DNA from: Flavobacteriaceae bacterium
GTDB taxonomy: Bacteria > Bacteroidota > Bacteroidia > Flavobacteriales > Flavobacteriaceae
Assembly (NCBI GenBank): GCA_021151665.1
Contig: JAGKWW010000018.1
Coordinates: forward strand, 1-53,563
Direction of reading: 5' to 3'
DNA length: 53,563 nucleotides
In this document: piece by piece, positions 8,101-16,551 of the stretch
How positions within the stretch are numbered: the stretch's first letter is position 1
Layout: each line of letters opens with the position of its first letter
Program-made: the position numbers and the translations under genes
The notes under the pieces: model-generated
Told to the model about the DNA's origin: nothing
The model's input: the letters and a program-made list of their open reading frames with translations, nothing else
Databases searched by the model: none

Positions 8101-10619
8101 ACTGGAGCTTTTACACCCACGTAGGTATCATACGGCGAGTAGGTAGCCGTAACTACGTCGGTGCTAAAGTCGCCGCCTTTCTCGTATGCTTTGGTTATTA
8201 TGGCTGCCTTCAGCAACCCCGGCGCACGCACCTGCAGCCGCGGCTGAAGTGACACCTGTGCCACGCCGCTAGCATCCGTCTTGCCGGAATACAGGTTTAC
8301 TTCTTCCGTTCCAAAGGTCTGCGTAGGGTCGTCGAACACGTAGTTGAGGTAGCCCTTGAATTTCGTTTCCTGCTTCATGAACTTGGCCTGCATCTCTACC
8401 TTCAGGTCACGCGCAATCGCACCATGCAACCAGGCTACGTCGAGTGTGGCGTTGTTTTGCCGTGAGGCGTAAATGGTTTTGCCGTCGAGGCTGTTCTTTA
8501 TCTTGAGCCTGTTCGGCTTAATGGTTTCGATCTTTATCGCCTTATAAAAGTACGCCCCTCCTACCGACACCATTGCTTCCCAGCTGCCTGTAGGCACTGT
8601 TGGCGAAGTAGGTACAATAAACCGGAAATGGTTCTTGGCATTATAGCTTTGCACCGCTTCATATACCATCTTTCCGTTAGGGTCGCTAAGGCGCAACTTA
8701 ATAGGATGTTGCTGTGGCAGCCTCGAGGCCTTATCAGTCAGGATAAAGCCCAGGAATAACGTATCACCAGGCCTCCACACGCCGCGCTCGCCATACAGGT
8801 AGCCTTTCAGTCCCTTTTGCAGTTTGGCTCCATCCACATCAAAGTTGCTGAGCGATTTCGAATTGCCTTCGGAAAGCTTTACATAGGTTGTGTTGTTGCC
8901 GTTTTTAACGACGGCAAAGAATGGCTTTTTATCCGATGACACCATTGCGGTACCGGTAGCGCCTGTGGTGGTTGAAGCCAATTTCTGCTTCTGGTAATTG
9001 TACAGGTCAATCTTTGCACCGGCAACAGGCTCGGTGGTGGTAATGCTTGCCACCGCAAAAAAGAAGCTGTCGTCTTCGCCTTTTTTAGCGATAACGCCAA
9101 GGTCGCTCGCCAGCACGTTGGTGCTTACCTGCCTGTCGTAAAAATAGGAATGGCTGCAAGGGTTATCATGCTGATCCCAGTCATAATCGTACGGATAGTA
9201 ATCATAGTCTTCATATTCGCTGAAATCCTCCGGCTGCTCTTCCGGCTCCGGTGCTTCGTCCTCGGTAGCAGCGCCGGCTTCGCATTTGTAAAGCGAGTAC
9301 GATTTTTTAAACGAAATGGTTACACGGTAAATAGCGCCCTGTTGGGGTTTTATCAGCGTCGCAAGGTCTATGGCATAGTAATTCCACTTGCCGTAGTTGA
9401 GCATTTTGTTGGTGTTCAGGATCAGTTTCTTTTTGGCAATAGGCAGCGCTACATTACGCAGGCCATAACCATCAGAAAGTTCGCCATCCTGCAGATACTG
9501 CAGTACGTTATTCTCAAAAATACGGTACACCCTCACATCGACGGCACTTAGATTTACAGCCTGAAAGTTTAGCTTCAGGTTGCTGGAGGCCGGAAGTATG
9601 GTGCCGCTTTTCACAAATTTCACCTCGGGCTTCATCTGTTCAAAAGCGATCTTCTCGGTGTGTGTTTGCCGCATCTTAAAGCCATCAATGCTTTCGATAC
9701 CCTGAAACACTTCCACCAGAAACTCGCCGTTCAAAGGCTCGCCAAAGAATACCTTAAGCAGGTTGCCCTCCACAGCATACCGAAGGTTCTGAACATTCTC
9801 TACTGCAACGAGGCCTGTGAAGTCCTGGTCTTTGCGTAGTGGGTCGGTAAAGTTGATCAACAATGTCTGGTTGTCGCCTTCGGCAGGCTGTACCGAAAGT
9901 ACTTTGAAGCTGTCCTTGCCCGGCACCTCGAAATCCATCGCGTCTTCCCGGTCTATATCGAATGGCTTGCCGTTCCAGCTTATCTTAACGGTGCTGGCAT
10001 GCGCCTGCCGCTGTATGCTGTCGATTACAAAATGAAACTCCGTGGCCGAGCCTTCGGTACGGTCGAAGCGTACGGGAAGCTTTCGGCCGTTCTGTTCTGC
10101 CGTAACCAGCTTTTTCGCCGTGGCGGCATCCATATCGTCGCTGGCCTTTAGCTGCCCATTGAGGTACTGCCAGTCACGGTTATACGACTGCAAATCCTGC
10201 GCGGTTACTATAAAATCCTGTTTTATAGCCCGCACCCGGAAATTGAAGTTGGCCAGGTTTTCCGGCACCTTAATGAATTTGGATAAGTGCAGCGTTACGC
10301 GGTATTCGGTATCCTGCTCTAATTTTTTAGCAGGACGGAAGGCAATGCTGTTATCGGCCAGGTAAATGACCTTTCCTTCCACCTGTGGCGAAATGGTAAA
10401 GTAGTCTTCATCGAGCTCATCGTTGGCTTTCCATTCCGCTTTCGCGAAGGCGAGGCCCACCTGTATATCTGATTTGGATGGGATGACCCCCGACGAGTAG
10501 CTGGTGATGTAATCCCTGTAAAGGGTATAATCGGAATCGAACTCTTTTCCTGATTTAGAACAGGAATGCAGCAGCAGTGTGATGACTGTAAGCAACAGCA
10601 CCAGGCGCGGGGTTTTCAT
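5124..10619 (-). CDS. Alpha-2-macroglobulin family lipoprotein with thioester motif
   Basis: Very large (1831 residues) bacterial alpha-2-macroglobulin, a broad protease trap thought to guard the periplasm when the envelope is breached. A lipoprotein signal peptide ends in LLLHSC with the lipidated Cys at residue 20, so the protein should be membrane-anchored. The reactive thioester motif CLEQ is present at about 1388-1391 in the context YPHGCLEQ. The MG/bait region and the helical thioester-domain repeats (GGFAYWQGQPEPDDWGSSY) are recognisable. An acidic low-complexity stretch rich in Glu, Asp and Tyr sits at about residues 450-490. The partner pbpC follows on the same strand. A2M traps proteases and PBP1C is thought to repair the wall, so joint expression makes sense as an envelope-defence unit. 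I see no perfect -7 box upstream. Confidence 0.93.
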   Translation of the reverse strand: MKTPRLVLLLTVITLLLHSCSKSGKEFDSDYTLYRDYITSYSSGVIPSKSDIQVGLAFAKAEWKANDELDEDYFTISPQVEGKVIYLADNSIAFRPAKKLEQDTEYRVTLHLSKFIKVPENLANFNFRVRAIKQDFIVTAQDLQSYNRDWQYLNGQLKASDDMDAATAKKLVTAEQNGRKLPVRFDRTEGSATEFHFVIDSIQRQAHASTVKISWNGKPFDIDREDAMDFEVPGKDSFKVLSVQPAEGDNQTLLINFTDPLRKDQDFTGLVAVENVQNLRYAVEGNLLKVFFGEPLNGEFLVEVFQGIESIDGFKMRQTHTEKIAFEQMKPEVKFVKSGTILPASSNLKLNFQAVNLSAVDVRVYRIFENNVLQYLQDGELSDGYGLRNVALPIAKKKLILNTNKMLNYGKWNYYAIDLATLIKPQQGAIYRVTISFKKSYSLYKCEAGAATEDEAPEPEEQPEDFSEYEDYDYYPYDYDWDQHDNPCSHSYFYDRQVSTNVLASDLGVIAKKGEDDSFFFAVASITTTEPVAGAKIDLYNYQKQKLASTTTGATGTAMVSSDKKPFFAVVKNGNNTTYVKLSEGNSKSLSNFDVDGAKLQKGLKGYLYGERGVWRPGDTLFLGFILTDKASRLPQQHPIKLRLSDPNGKMVYEAVQSYNAKNHFRFIVPTSPTVPTGSWEAMVSVGGAYFYKAIKIETIKPNRLKIKNSLDGKTIYASRQNNATLDVAWLHGAIARDLKVEMQAKFMKQETKFKGYLNYVFDDPTQTFGTEEVNLYSGKTDASGVAQVSLQPRLQVRAPGLLKAAIITKAYEKGGDFSTDVVTATYSPYDTYVGVKAPVGNKYGMLETGKANRFDLATVNDKGQPRANRKLDVRVYKIEWRWWWDASNDDLSTYSSTESRLAVYSQQVTTDASGKANFSFGTDMEAWGRYLIRVTDVESGHSAGQTVYIDYPYWSGRTHNDNPEEATMLMFTTDKEKYAVGEKAVISFPSSEGGRALISLENGSRVVQTYWAKTTKGETKVSIPVTGKMAPNVYVHITLLQPHASTKNDSPIRLYGIVPIEVVDKNTVLEPQIKMPEVLKPSQKTTIKVSEKNGRPMTYTIAIVDDGLLDLTRFKTPNAWDSFYAREALGVKTWDIYDDVIGAYGGEVNQVFSIGGDADLGGGKAKKANRFKPVVIFMGPYTVGKGQTRVHDIKLPNYVGSVRTMVVAANADLSAYGMAEKTTPVRSPLMLLASLPRKVTPGEKVTLPVTLFAMENHVKNVTLQVKTNNGIKVLGKPVQSVVFTKPDEKVAYFDLEVGSLTGLGKVTVIATSGKEKASYDVELDIVNPNPVTQSYKELVLEPGKSGTINWNAFGVAGSNAARLEVSSFPSIDFNRRLDYLVQYPHGCLEQVTSSAFPQLYLTDVADVDNARRQKIQTNVTAAIQKLAQYQVPSGGFAYWQGQPEPDDWGSSYVGHFFIEAEKKGYALPLNSKKQWLSYQQKTARQWRYDNRYHNDFAQAYRLYTLALAGVPDISSMNRLRETQGISNESRLRLAAAYALAGQKSTGQMLLSQSTLDVNSPYGYYYFGSPERNRAMALETLVLLGQKQKAYNMAVQLAKAMSSNEWMSTQTTAYSLYAMSKFAKANGEKGVDASFTSSGKQETIKTAKTFASRTLAVSSSNSINVKNNRKGTLYVKVIYSGILPVGREQAEQRELVTSITYKDRAGKAINPASLTQGTEFVAEVTVSNMKGENVDNVALTQIIPSGWEIVNTRFTEFGDNTGNTVDYTDIRDDRANYYFPMKAKETKKFRLLLNASYPGTYYLPGTQCEAMYDNSFFARTKGQWVKVVKEK

Positions 10620-10695
10620 TTGTTGGTTGGTGTTAGGATTGATTAGTTTAAGAGGTCCGTGTTTTTCGCTATAACTAAAGATGATTCAGAAATAT

Positions 10696-10710
10696 TGTAT
10701 TAAAAATACA
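10696..10710. repeat. Small inverted repeat upstream of the alpha-2-macroglobulin gene
   Basis: TGTATT-AAA-AATACA, a perfect 6-base inverted repeat 77 bases upstream of the A2M start in an AT-rich gap. It could be an operator; it is too short to be sure it is more than chance. Confidence 0.25.
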
Positions 10711-10776
10711 GATTCTTTGATAACTTTCTCAAAATTTTTTACAACCCGTCAAAACACTGGTTCCCAGTAAACTTAA

Positions 10777-11217
10777 CTAACGCCGCTGCCGGAAAAAATC
10801 CAGCACCAGCCGGCCAGATTCTTCGGCCATTATACCTTCGGTCACTTGCGTTTTAGGGTGCAGCTTTCCCCCCATAGCCCTGTAGCCCCTTTTTTCATCG
10901 GCTGCGCCGAAAACCACTCTTGGTATCTGGCTCCAGTATAGTGCGCCGGCACACATCTGGCAGGGTTCCAGTGTAACATACAGCGTACAATTCGATAAGT
11001 ATTTTCCGCCCAGGAAATTAGCGGCGGCGGTAATGGCCTGCATCTCGGCATGGGCGGTAACGTCATTGAGCATTTCGGTAAGGTTATGGCTTTTGGCAAT
11101 CACGCGGTTATCTACTACAACCACTGCGCCTACGGGAATCTCTCCACGGCCATACGCCGCCTGCGCTTCCCGGAGCGCCATCCGCATAAAATATTCGTCG
11201 TCAAAAATATTTTTCAT
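10777..11217 (-). CDS. tadA: tRNA-specific adenosine deaminase TadA
   Basis: Zinc-dependent cytidine-deaminase-fold enzyme that converts adenosine-34 to inosine in the anticodon of tRNA-Arg(ACG). The zinc site is complete: HAE (56-58, His ligand and catalytic Glu) and PCQMC (85-89, two Cys ligands). The TadA-typical NLTE and NDVTAHAEMQAI segments are present. At 146 residues it matches the family. It is divergently arranged with the Cys-containing membrane protein gene at 11272, the starts being only 54 bases apart. Guanine deaminase is a related alternative, but the motif context favours TadA. Confidence 0.9.
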   Translation of the reverse strand: MKNIFDDEYFMRMALREAQAAYGRGEIPVGAVVVVDNRVIAKSHNLTEMLNDVTAHAEMQAITAAANFLGGKYLSNCTLYVTLEPCQMCAGALYWSQIPRVVFGAADEKRGYRAMGGKLHPKTQVTEGIMAEESGRLVLDFFRQRR

Positions 11218-11271
11218 GGGATAAAAATACTACTAATCGTGTAATTTCCGTTGTGATAAAAATTACCTGCC

Positions 11272-11826
11272 ATGAACCGCTATGCTATCTCTATTCCAAA
11301 GCCCTGCCATGAAGATTGGGCGGGTATGACCGCTGAAGAAAAAGGCCGCTTTTGTGCCGTATGCCAGAAAACCGTGGTAGATTTCACCGCGATGAACACC
11401 AAGCAGGTTGACGACTTTTTCGACACTAATGCCGGGACGAAGGTTTGCGGGCGTTTTAGCAGCGACCAGCTTTCGGAGCCGGTAAAGATCGAGATACCGA
11501 GAAAAGCCTTATTCATGCAACGGAGTTTCCTCAATGTCTTCTTATTGGCCTTGGCAATCAGCATGGGCACAACCCTATTCAGTTGCAAAAGGGCAACGGG
11601 CGAACCAGCCGTTGTCGGTGAGATTGCAGTGGTAGATTCAACGGCGATTGACACCGCAACAGCAAAAATTCCTGAGAAACCTGCGAACAGCGGCACGATA
11701 AAACATCCTGTTAAGGGTGAAGACAAGCCCATTAGGATGGGTATGGTAGTTGAACCCGAGCGGGAACACCTCACCGGAGATACCATCGTGGAGCCTGTTA
11801 AGGGTAAAGTGAAAGTCAGCGAATAA
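11272..11826 (+). CDS. Uncharacterised membrane protein with an N-terminal CxxC cysteine motif
   Basis: I do not recognise a named family with certainty. The 184-residue protein begins with a conserved-looking module (PKPCHEDWAGM, then FCAVCQKTVVDFT) that carries Cys12, a CxxC pair at 28/31 and Cys59, suggesting a small cytoplasmic metal or redox site. Similar modules head several flavobacterial proteins as far as I know. One transmembrane helix (about 86-104) ending near SCK follows, then a Pro/Glu/Lys-rich tail, probably periplasmic, with a near-repeat (KHPVKGEDKP and VEPVKGKVK). This is a cytoplasmic sensor-like head on a membrane stalk; function unknown. It lies 43 bases before dxs, which has its own promoter-like box. 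Confidence 0.7.
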   Translation: MNRYAISIPKPCHEDWAGMTAEEKGRFCAVCQKTVVDFTAMNTKQVDDFFDTNAGTKVCGRFSSDQLSEPVKIEIPRKALFMQRSFLNVFLLALAISMGTTLFSCKRATGEPAVVGEIAVVDSTAIDTATAKIPEKPANSGTIKHPVKGEDKPIRMGMVVEPEREHLTGDTIVEPVKGKVKVSE

Positions 11827-11846
11827 CGCATCACAGATTATTATCG

Positions 11847-11854
11847 TATTTTTG
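11847..11854 (+). promoter_or_regulatory. -7 box TATTTTTG of dxs
   Basis: Exact TAnnTTTG box 15 bases before ATG 11870. It overlaps the alternative TTG codon at 11852 and so argues for the ATG start. Confidence 0.5.
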
Positions 11855-11869
11855 TGCGAAAGCGCAGCA

Positions 11870-13639
11870 ATGGCAACCAATCTGTTATCGCATATCGATT
11901 CTCCCTACGACCTCAGGAAGCTTAATCCCGCCCAGCTCCCGCAACTGGCCGCAGAATTGCGCGAATTCATTATCGATATCGTTTCAGCAAAAGAGGGCCA
12001 CCTTGGGGCAAGCCTGGGTGTGGTAGAGCTTACTATCGCGTTACATTATGTATTCGATACTCCAGACGACCTTCTGGTGTGGGACGTGGGCCACCAGGCG
12101 TATGGACATAAAATCCTTACCGGGCGGCGCGACCGTTTTGATACCAACCGGCAGTGGGGCGGCATCAGCGGCTTCCCGAAACGCACCGAAAGCGAGTACG
12201 ATACCTTTGGCACAGGCCATAGCAGCACCTCGATATCTGCGGCTCTGGGTATGGCCGTTGCTTCTCAATTAAAAGGAAATAAAGAAAAGGTACATATCGC
12301 TGTTATTGGCGATGCGTCTATAGCGTCTGGGATGGCCTTTGAAGGGCTGAACCACGCCGGGGTAACGGATGCCAACCTACTGGTGATACTTAACGATAAT
12401 GCTATAGGCATAGATCCAAGTGTGGGCGCATTAAAGCACTACCTGACCGAAGTGAAAGAAGGCCGGAACCCCCGCCAGAACAACATGATCAAGTCGCTGA
12501 ATTTCGACTACAGCGGACCGATAGACGGGCATGACCTGCCCGCGCTGCTTACAGAGCTGGAAAGGCAAAAGCACCTTACGGGGCCACGCTTTCTTCACGT
12601 AATTACCACCAAAGGCAAAGGGCTGAAGAAGGCTGAGGAAGACCAGGTAAAGTACCACGCCCCCGGAAAATTCGATAAATATACCGGAGAAGTGCTGGCG
12701 AAAGCCGAAGAAGGCCTGCCGCCAAAATACCAGGATGTTTTTGGGCTGACACTGGTAGAGCTTGCGCAGCGAAACGACAAGATCATCGGCATAACGCCGG
12801 CTATGCCCTCGGGCAGCTCGATGAAATTTATGATGGAGGCATTCCCCGACCGGGCTTTTGATGTTGGCATTGCCGAGCAGCACGCTGTTACGTTTGCCGC
12901 AGGGCTCGCTACGCAGGGGATGGTGGTATATTGCAACATTTACTCTACATTTTTGCAACGCGCCTACGACCAGTTGATACACGATGTGGCGCTGCAAAAC
13001 CTACCCGTGATCTTCTGCCTTGACCGGGCCGGGCTTGTCGGCGAGGACGGTGCTACCCATCACGGCGCTTTCGACGTCGCCTACCTGAATTGTATCCCGA
13101 ACCTTATCATTCATGCGCCGCTGGATGAGCGTGAACTTCGCAATATCCTGTACACGGCGCAGCTTGACCTGGGCCATCCTATTGCAATACGATATCCGCG
13201 CGGGCGTGGCGAGCATGCGGAATGGCAGTTGCCGTTTGAAGTAATTCAGGTGGGGAAGGCCAGACAATTACGGAAGGGAAAAGACATTGCTGTGCTTTCG
13301 ACGGGAACCATTGGAAATAATGTGATCAAAGCACTGGACCAAATTTCGGGTGAAAACAAATTCTCGCATTATCACTTTGGTTTCGTAAAACCTCTTGACG
13401 AACAGGAGTTGCATTCAATCTTCAGCACCTATGCTAACATAATAACAATTGAAGATGGGGTAACCATCGGTGGGTTTGGGAGCAGCATAACGGCTTTCGC
13501 TGCAAAGCATAATTATAAGTCCGCTATAAAGGTTTTGGGGCTCCCTGATGAATTTGCAGAACACGGAACCGTGGCACAGCTACAACATTACTACAACATC
13601 GATGTTAAAAGCCTTACGGATATTTTTTCGGGTTACTGA
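11870..13639 (+). CDS. dxs: 1-deoxy-D-xylulose-5-phosphate synthase
   Basis: First enzyme of the MEP isoprenoid pathway: a thiamine-diphosphate transketolase-like enzyme condensing pyruvate with glyceraldehyde 3-phosphate, cytoplasmic. Seen: GHQAYGHKILTGR (74-86), GTGHSSTSISAALGMA, the ThDP-binding motif starting GDAS (148) and ending LNDN (about 177), and EQHAVTFAAG (with the Glu that activates ThDP), then the C-terminal transketolase domain. The ThDP motif reads GDA rather than the more common GDG. Length about 589, slightly shorter than proteobacterial enzymes (about 620). The start at 11870 (MATNLL) is chosen because an upstream TTG at 11852 lies in the promoter box. A DUF3078 gene follows after 41 bases. 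Confidence 0.95.
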   Translation: MATNLLSHIDSPYDLRKLNPAQLPQLAAELREFIIDIVSAKEGHLGASLGVVELTIALHYVFDTPDDLLVWDVGHQAYGHKILTGRRDRFDTNRQWGGISGFPKRTESEYDTFGTGHSSTSISAALGMAVASQLKGNKEKVHIAVIGDASIASGMAFEGLNHAGVTDANLLVILNDNAIGIDPSVGALKHYLTEVKEGRNPRQNNMIKSLNFDYSGPIDGHDLPALLTELERQKHLTGPRFLHVITTKGKGLKKAEEDQVKYHAPGKFDKYTGEVLAKAEEGLPPKYQDVFGLTLVELAQRNDKIIGITPAMPSGSSMKFMMEAFPDRAFDVGIAEQHAVTFAAGLATQGMVVYCNIYSTFLQRAYDQLIHDVALQNLPVIFCLDRAGLVGEDGATHHGAFDVAYLNCIPNLIIHAPLDERELRNILYTAQLDLGHPIAIRYPRGRGEHAEWQLPFEVIQVGKARQLRKGKDIAVLSTGTIGNNVIKALDQISGENKFSHYHFGFVKPLDEQELHSIFSTYANIITIEDGVTIGGFGSSITAFAAKHNYKSAIKVLGLPDEFAEHGTVAQLQHYYNIDVKSLTDIFSGY

Positions 13640-13680
13640 AAATACCGATTTTTGCACCGCATCTGCAAACCCATACACAC

Positions 13681-14628
13681 ATGAATATCAGACTCTGCCT
13701 TGCTGCCCTGTTATTTTTTGCAGCATCAGTAGCCAAAGCACAGGTACTTTTAACTACAAGCACACCCGATTCAATCACCTATTGGGAACGAACCAATACC
13801 GTGGGGCTCGACGTTAACCAGGTTGCGTTTGTCAACTGGAGCGTGGGTGGTAATAACTCCATTTCGGGCCTCGCGAAAGCCAATTTCCTGCGCCGTTATA
13901 CACGGGGCAACGTGAGTTGGGTAAATGAACTTATACTTAAGTACGGTATCAACAGCCAGGAAGGCCAGGAACTGCGCAAAACTGATGACCAGATCCTGCT
14001 CAACTCTACTTTCGGTTATCGCACTGATTCTATATCTAACTGGTATTACAGCGCCAAGGGAAGTTTCACTACCCAGTTTGCCAATGGTTATTCGTACCCG
14101 AATACCACCGAAGCGATATCCGGGCCATTCTCTCCCGCTTATATTTTCCTCGGGGTGGGTACCGAATATATGCGCAAAGACCTCGGTCTATCGGCTTACT
14201 TTTCGCCGCTGACTGATAAAACCACACTTGTGCTTAACCAACGGCTTGCAGATGCAGGAGCCTTCGGTGTTGATGCCGCGGTTTATGATGCGGATGGAAA
14301 TTTAATCAGTCACGGAAAGCGGTCGCGCACCGAAGTAGGTATCCTTGTTACTAACCAGTTTAAAAGGCAGGTATTTAAGAATATTATGCTGGACCACCGC
14401 CTTTCACTCTATACCGATTACCTAAACAACTTTGGCAACATCGACGTGAACTGGCAGCTGCAACTGGACATGACTGTGAACGAATATGTAAAGGCCAATA
14501 TCGGCACCCATATTATTTACGACGATGACATCAAAGCCACCAAGGAACGGGATGGCACCGTAGTGCAGACCGGCCCCCGGATACAGCTAAAGCAGCTGCT
14601 GGGAGTGGGGCTCAGTTATACTTTTTAA
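13681..14628 (+). CDS. DUF3078 outer-membrane protein
   Basis: Member of the DUF3078 family, found mainly in Bacteroidetes, without known function. A Sec signal peptide (about 1-20, ending KAQ) is followed by alternating aromatic/polar beta strands and a terminal Phe (LGVGLSYTF), which fits an outer-membrane beta-barrel. Family-like segments are WERTNTVGLDVNQVAFVNW and RKTDDQILLNSTFGY. It lies 41 bases after dxs and could be read through from it, though a near-match box GATTTTTG lies at 13647-13654. A long inverted repeat downstream probably ends transcription. Confidence 0.8.
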   Translation: MNIRLCLAALLFFAASVAKAQVLLTTSTPDSITYWERTNTVGLDVNQVAFVNWSVGGNNSISGLAKANFLRRYTRGNVSWVNELILKYGINSQEGQELRKTDDQILLNSTFGYRTDSISNWYYSAKGSFTTQFANGYSYPNTTEAISGPFSPAYIFLGVGTEYMRKDLGLSAYFSPLTDKTTLVLNQRLADAGAFGVDAAVYDADGNLISHGKRSRTEVGILVTNQFKRQVFKNIMLDHRLSLYTDYLNNFGNIDVNWQLQLDMTVNEYVKANIGTHIIYDDDIKATKERDGTVVQTGPRIQLKQLLGVGLSYTF

Positions 14629-14645
14629 TAGAGACTTTTAGATGA

Positions 14646-14700
14646 AAGATAATAGATGTGAGACGAGCCTTTCCTGGATCCCGCCGGTGTCTATTATCTT
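14646..14700. terminator. Long-looped inverted repeat between convergent genes
   Basis: Perfect 11-base arms AAGATAATAGA (14646-14656) and TCTATTATCTT (14690-14700) around a 33-base loop, between DUF3078 (+) and dgt (-). A bidirectional terminator or a dispersed AT-rich intergenic element is possible. The 13-mer GTCTATTATCTTC at its right arm recurs exactly at 5107-5119. Confidence 0.4.
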
Positions 14701-14705
14701 CAAGT

Positions 14706-16046
14706 CTACTTTCCCGTTATTGTATTATACAGCAGCAGCGCTTTGCCATCGGTAAGCGTAGATACGAAATGGCAGATATGCAGGAGCCTGTCATAAAGCG
14801 TCATTTTTTCGGTAACGAATTTTTCGGGCAGCATTTTTAGCACTAATGCATCGTAGTTACTGTGTGTACCTTCAAACTTATTATTATAGGCTGTACAGAA
14901 TGTATCGAGCAGTGTACTAATGATGCGATAGCCGATCACTTCTTTTTCTACTACTTCGCGGCTTTGGTATATGTTCTTTACGCTAAGCTTAATGATATCA
15001 TTCATCTGGGCAGAATATCTGCTTTGGTCGGTTAGCGCGTGCGGATATTTTCCGGCAAGTATCGCTTCCTCATTTTCAAGGAACACATTTACAGCATCGT
15101 TGATCAGGCTGCCTATGGCCAATGCGCGGAGATAGCCCAACCGGTCTTCTTTGGTGGTAAGCGTGCTGTATTTAGATGCATCGATCGTATCCTTGACCAG
15201 TTTGATAAGGTATTCCAGGGCAAAGTCTTCATCGATGACACCCAGGTTGATGCCGTCTTCAAAATCGATTATCGTGTAGCAGATGTCATCGGCGGCTTCC
15301 ACCAGGTAAGCCAGAGGATGCCGTTCGTAGCCGATATCGTCGCCGGTTTTGTTTGGTATCATACCGAGCTCTTTCGCTACTTCCTGCACAAATTCCTTAT
15401 CGCATTGAAAGAAGCCGTATTTTTTATCGGAAATGTTATTCGTCGGCTTTTTAGGCAATGACTCTTTGGGGTATTTCATGAATGTGCCCAGGGTTGCATA
15501 GGTGAGCCTTAGCCCACCGTCGACACCGGGGCGCGATGCCGTAAGCAGGTTAAACCCGTTGGCATTGCCCTCAAAATCGATAAGGTCCTGCCACTCTTTA
15601 TCCGTAAGATGCTCTTTATACTGATGCCCCCTCCCTGTCTTGAAATACTCGCCGATTGCCTTTTCACCGGAATGCCCGAACGGCGGGTTGCCGATGTCGT
15701 GAGACAGCGCAGCAGCGGCCACAATAGCGCCGAAATCGTTCATGTGGTAGCCGTGTACTTCGCTCAGGTAAGGATGTTTCTCGATGATCCGTTTTCCGAC
15801 TAATCGGCCAAGCGACCTTCCCACCACCGACACCTCAAGGCTGTGCGTAAGGCGGGTATGCACAAAATCGGTTTTAGAAAGCGGTATGACCTGTGTTTTA
15901 TCCTGAAGGCTGCGAAAGGCTGAAGAGAAGATGATCCTGTCATAGTCAACTTCAAACCCAAGACGGGTATCGTCCTGCTCGCGGCGGAGCCTTTTGCTTG
16001 TATCGCCCTGCCTTTTAAGTGACAGCAGCTGTTCCCATTGCATCAT
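14706..16046 (-). CDS. dgt: Deoxyguanosinetriphosphate triphosphohydrolase (dGTPase)
   Basis: HD-superfamily hydrolase that converts dGTP to deoxyguanosine and triphosphate, a control on the dNTP pool. The metal-binding residues are visible: RLTHSLEV with His68, SHDIGNPPFGH with HD at 116-117 and His125, and later YLVEAADDICYTIIDFEDG. Length 446 fits the long dGTPase type. It is the last gene of a tight run with two RDD membrane proteins (4-base gap), and nrdAB encoding ribonucleotide reductase lies just upstream on the same strand, so synthesis and removal of dNTPs are neighbours. Some members hydrolyse other dNTPs; specificity cannot be read from sequence. Confidence 0.92.
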   Translation of the reverse strand: MMQWEQLLSLKRQGDTSKRLRREQDDTRLGFEVDYDRIIFSSAFRSLQDKTQVIPLSKTDFVHTRLTHSLEVSVVGRSLGRLVGKRIIEKHPYLSEVHGYHMNDFGAIVAAAALSHDIGNPPFGHSGEKAIGEYFKTGRGHQYKEHLTDKEWQDLIDFEGNANGFNLLTASRPGVDGGLRLTYATLGTFMKYPKESLPKKPTNNISDKKYGFFQCDKEFVQEVAKELGMIPNKTGDDIGYERHPLAYLVEAADDICYTIIDFEDGINLGVIDEDFALEYLIKLVKDTIDASKYSTLTTKEDRLGYLRALAIGSLINDAVNVFLENEEAILAGKYPHALTDQSRYSAQMNDIIKLSVKNIYQSREVVEKEVIGYRIISTLLDTFCTAYNNKFEGTHSNYDALVLKMLPEKFVTEKMTLYDRLLHICHFVSTLTDGKALLLYNTITGK

Positions 16047-16050
16047 AGTA

Positions 16051-16548
16051 TTAATAATCTGTAGTGCCTATTTCTTCAAAAGACTGTTTCATTCTTACGG
16101 CGTGCTCGTAGGCATTGATGTCAATCACATATGTATCCGATAGCTTATCGTGGAGCCCGCGCGAATAGTCGCCAAAAAACGTAAAGTGTTCAAAAGGAAT
16201 AAAACGGCAAACGCTGCGAAGCAAAATTTTCCCGAACGGAGGTTTAGAACCGTCTTCCATCACAACACGGGTGCGTGTAATAAATTTTCCGGGAGTGCGC
16301 TGTAGCAGTCCTTCGAAAATAGAATAGAATACAAAACTGATGGCCCATCCCAAAAGGTATTCTTCTATCTTGCCCATTTCAGATATCCAGTTGTAAAAAC
16401 TATCGTATTCAAAAAGTTCGTACAACAATACTGCAACCAGCCCCAGCCCGTAGCTGAGAGCATACTGTATAATCAGATCGATCACGTAATTACCAAAGCG
16501 CTTTCCGCCTGAAACGAGCATGGTATCGTCAACGTATACTTTCTCCAT
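16051..16548 (-). CDS. RDD family membrane protein (second copy)
   Basis: RDD-domain protein of 165 residues with three hydrophobic segments. The N-terminal motif GKRFGNYVIDLIIQY carries the Arg and Asp that name the family; KFITRTRVVMEDGSKP and FGDYSRGLHDKLSDTYVID complete the domain. Function unknown; some RDD proteins have been proposed as ion exchangers. It lies 3 bases after a paralogue that shares the same blocks (VRFGNLFIDIMLQ, PGKLVTGTMVV, GLHDRLANTYVVD), so the two arose by tandem duplication and may form a heteromer. dgt follows after 4 bases. Confidence 0.85.
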   Translation of the reverse strand: MEKVYVDDTMLVSGGKRFGNYVIDLIIQYALSYGLGLVAVLLYELFEYDSFYNWISEMGKIEEYLLGWAISFVFYSIFEGLLQRTPGKFITRTRVVMEDGSKPPFGKILLRSVCRFIPFEHFTFFGDYSRGLHDKLSDTYVIDINAYEHAVRMKQSFEEIGTTDY

Positions 16549-16551
16549 AAC

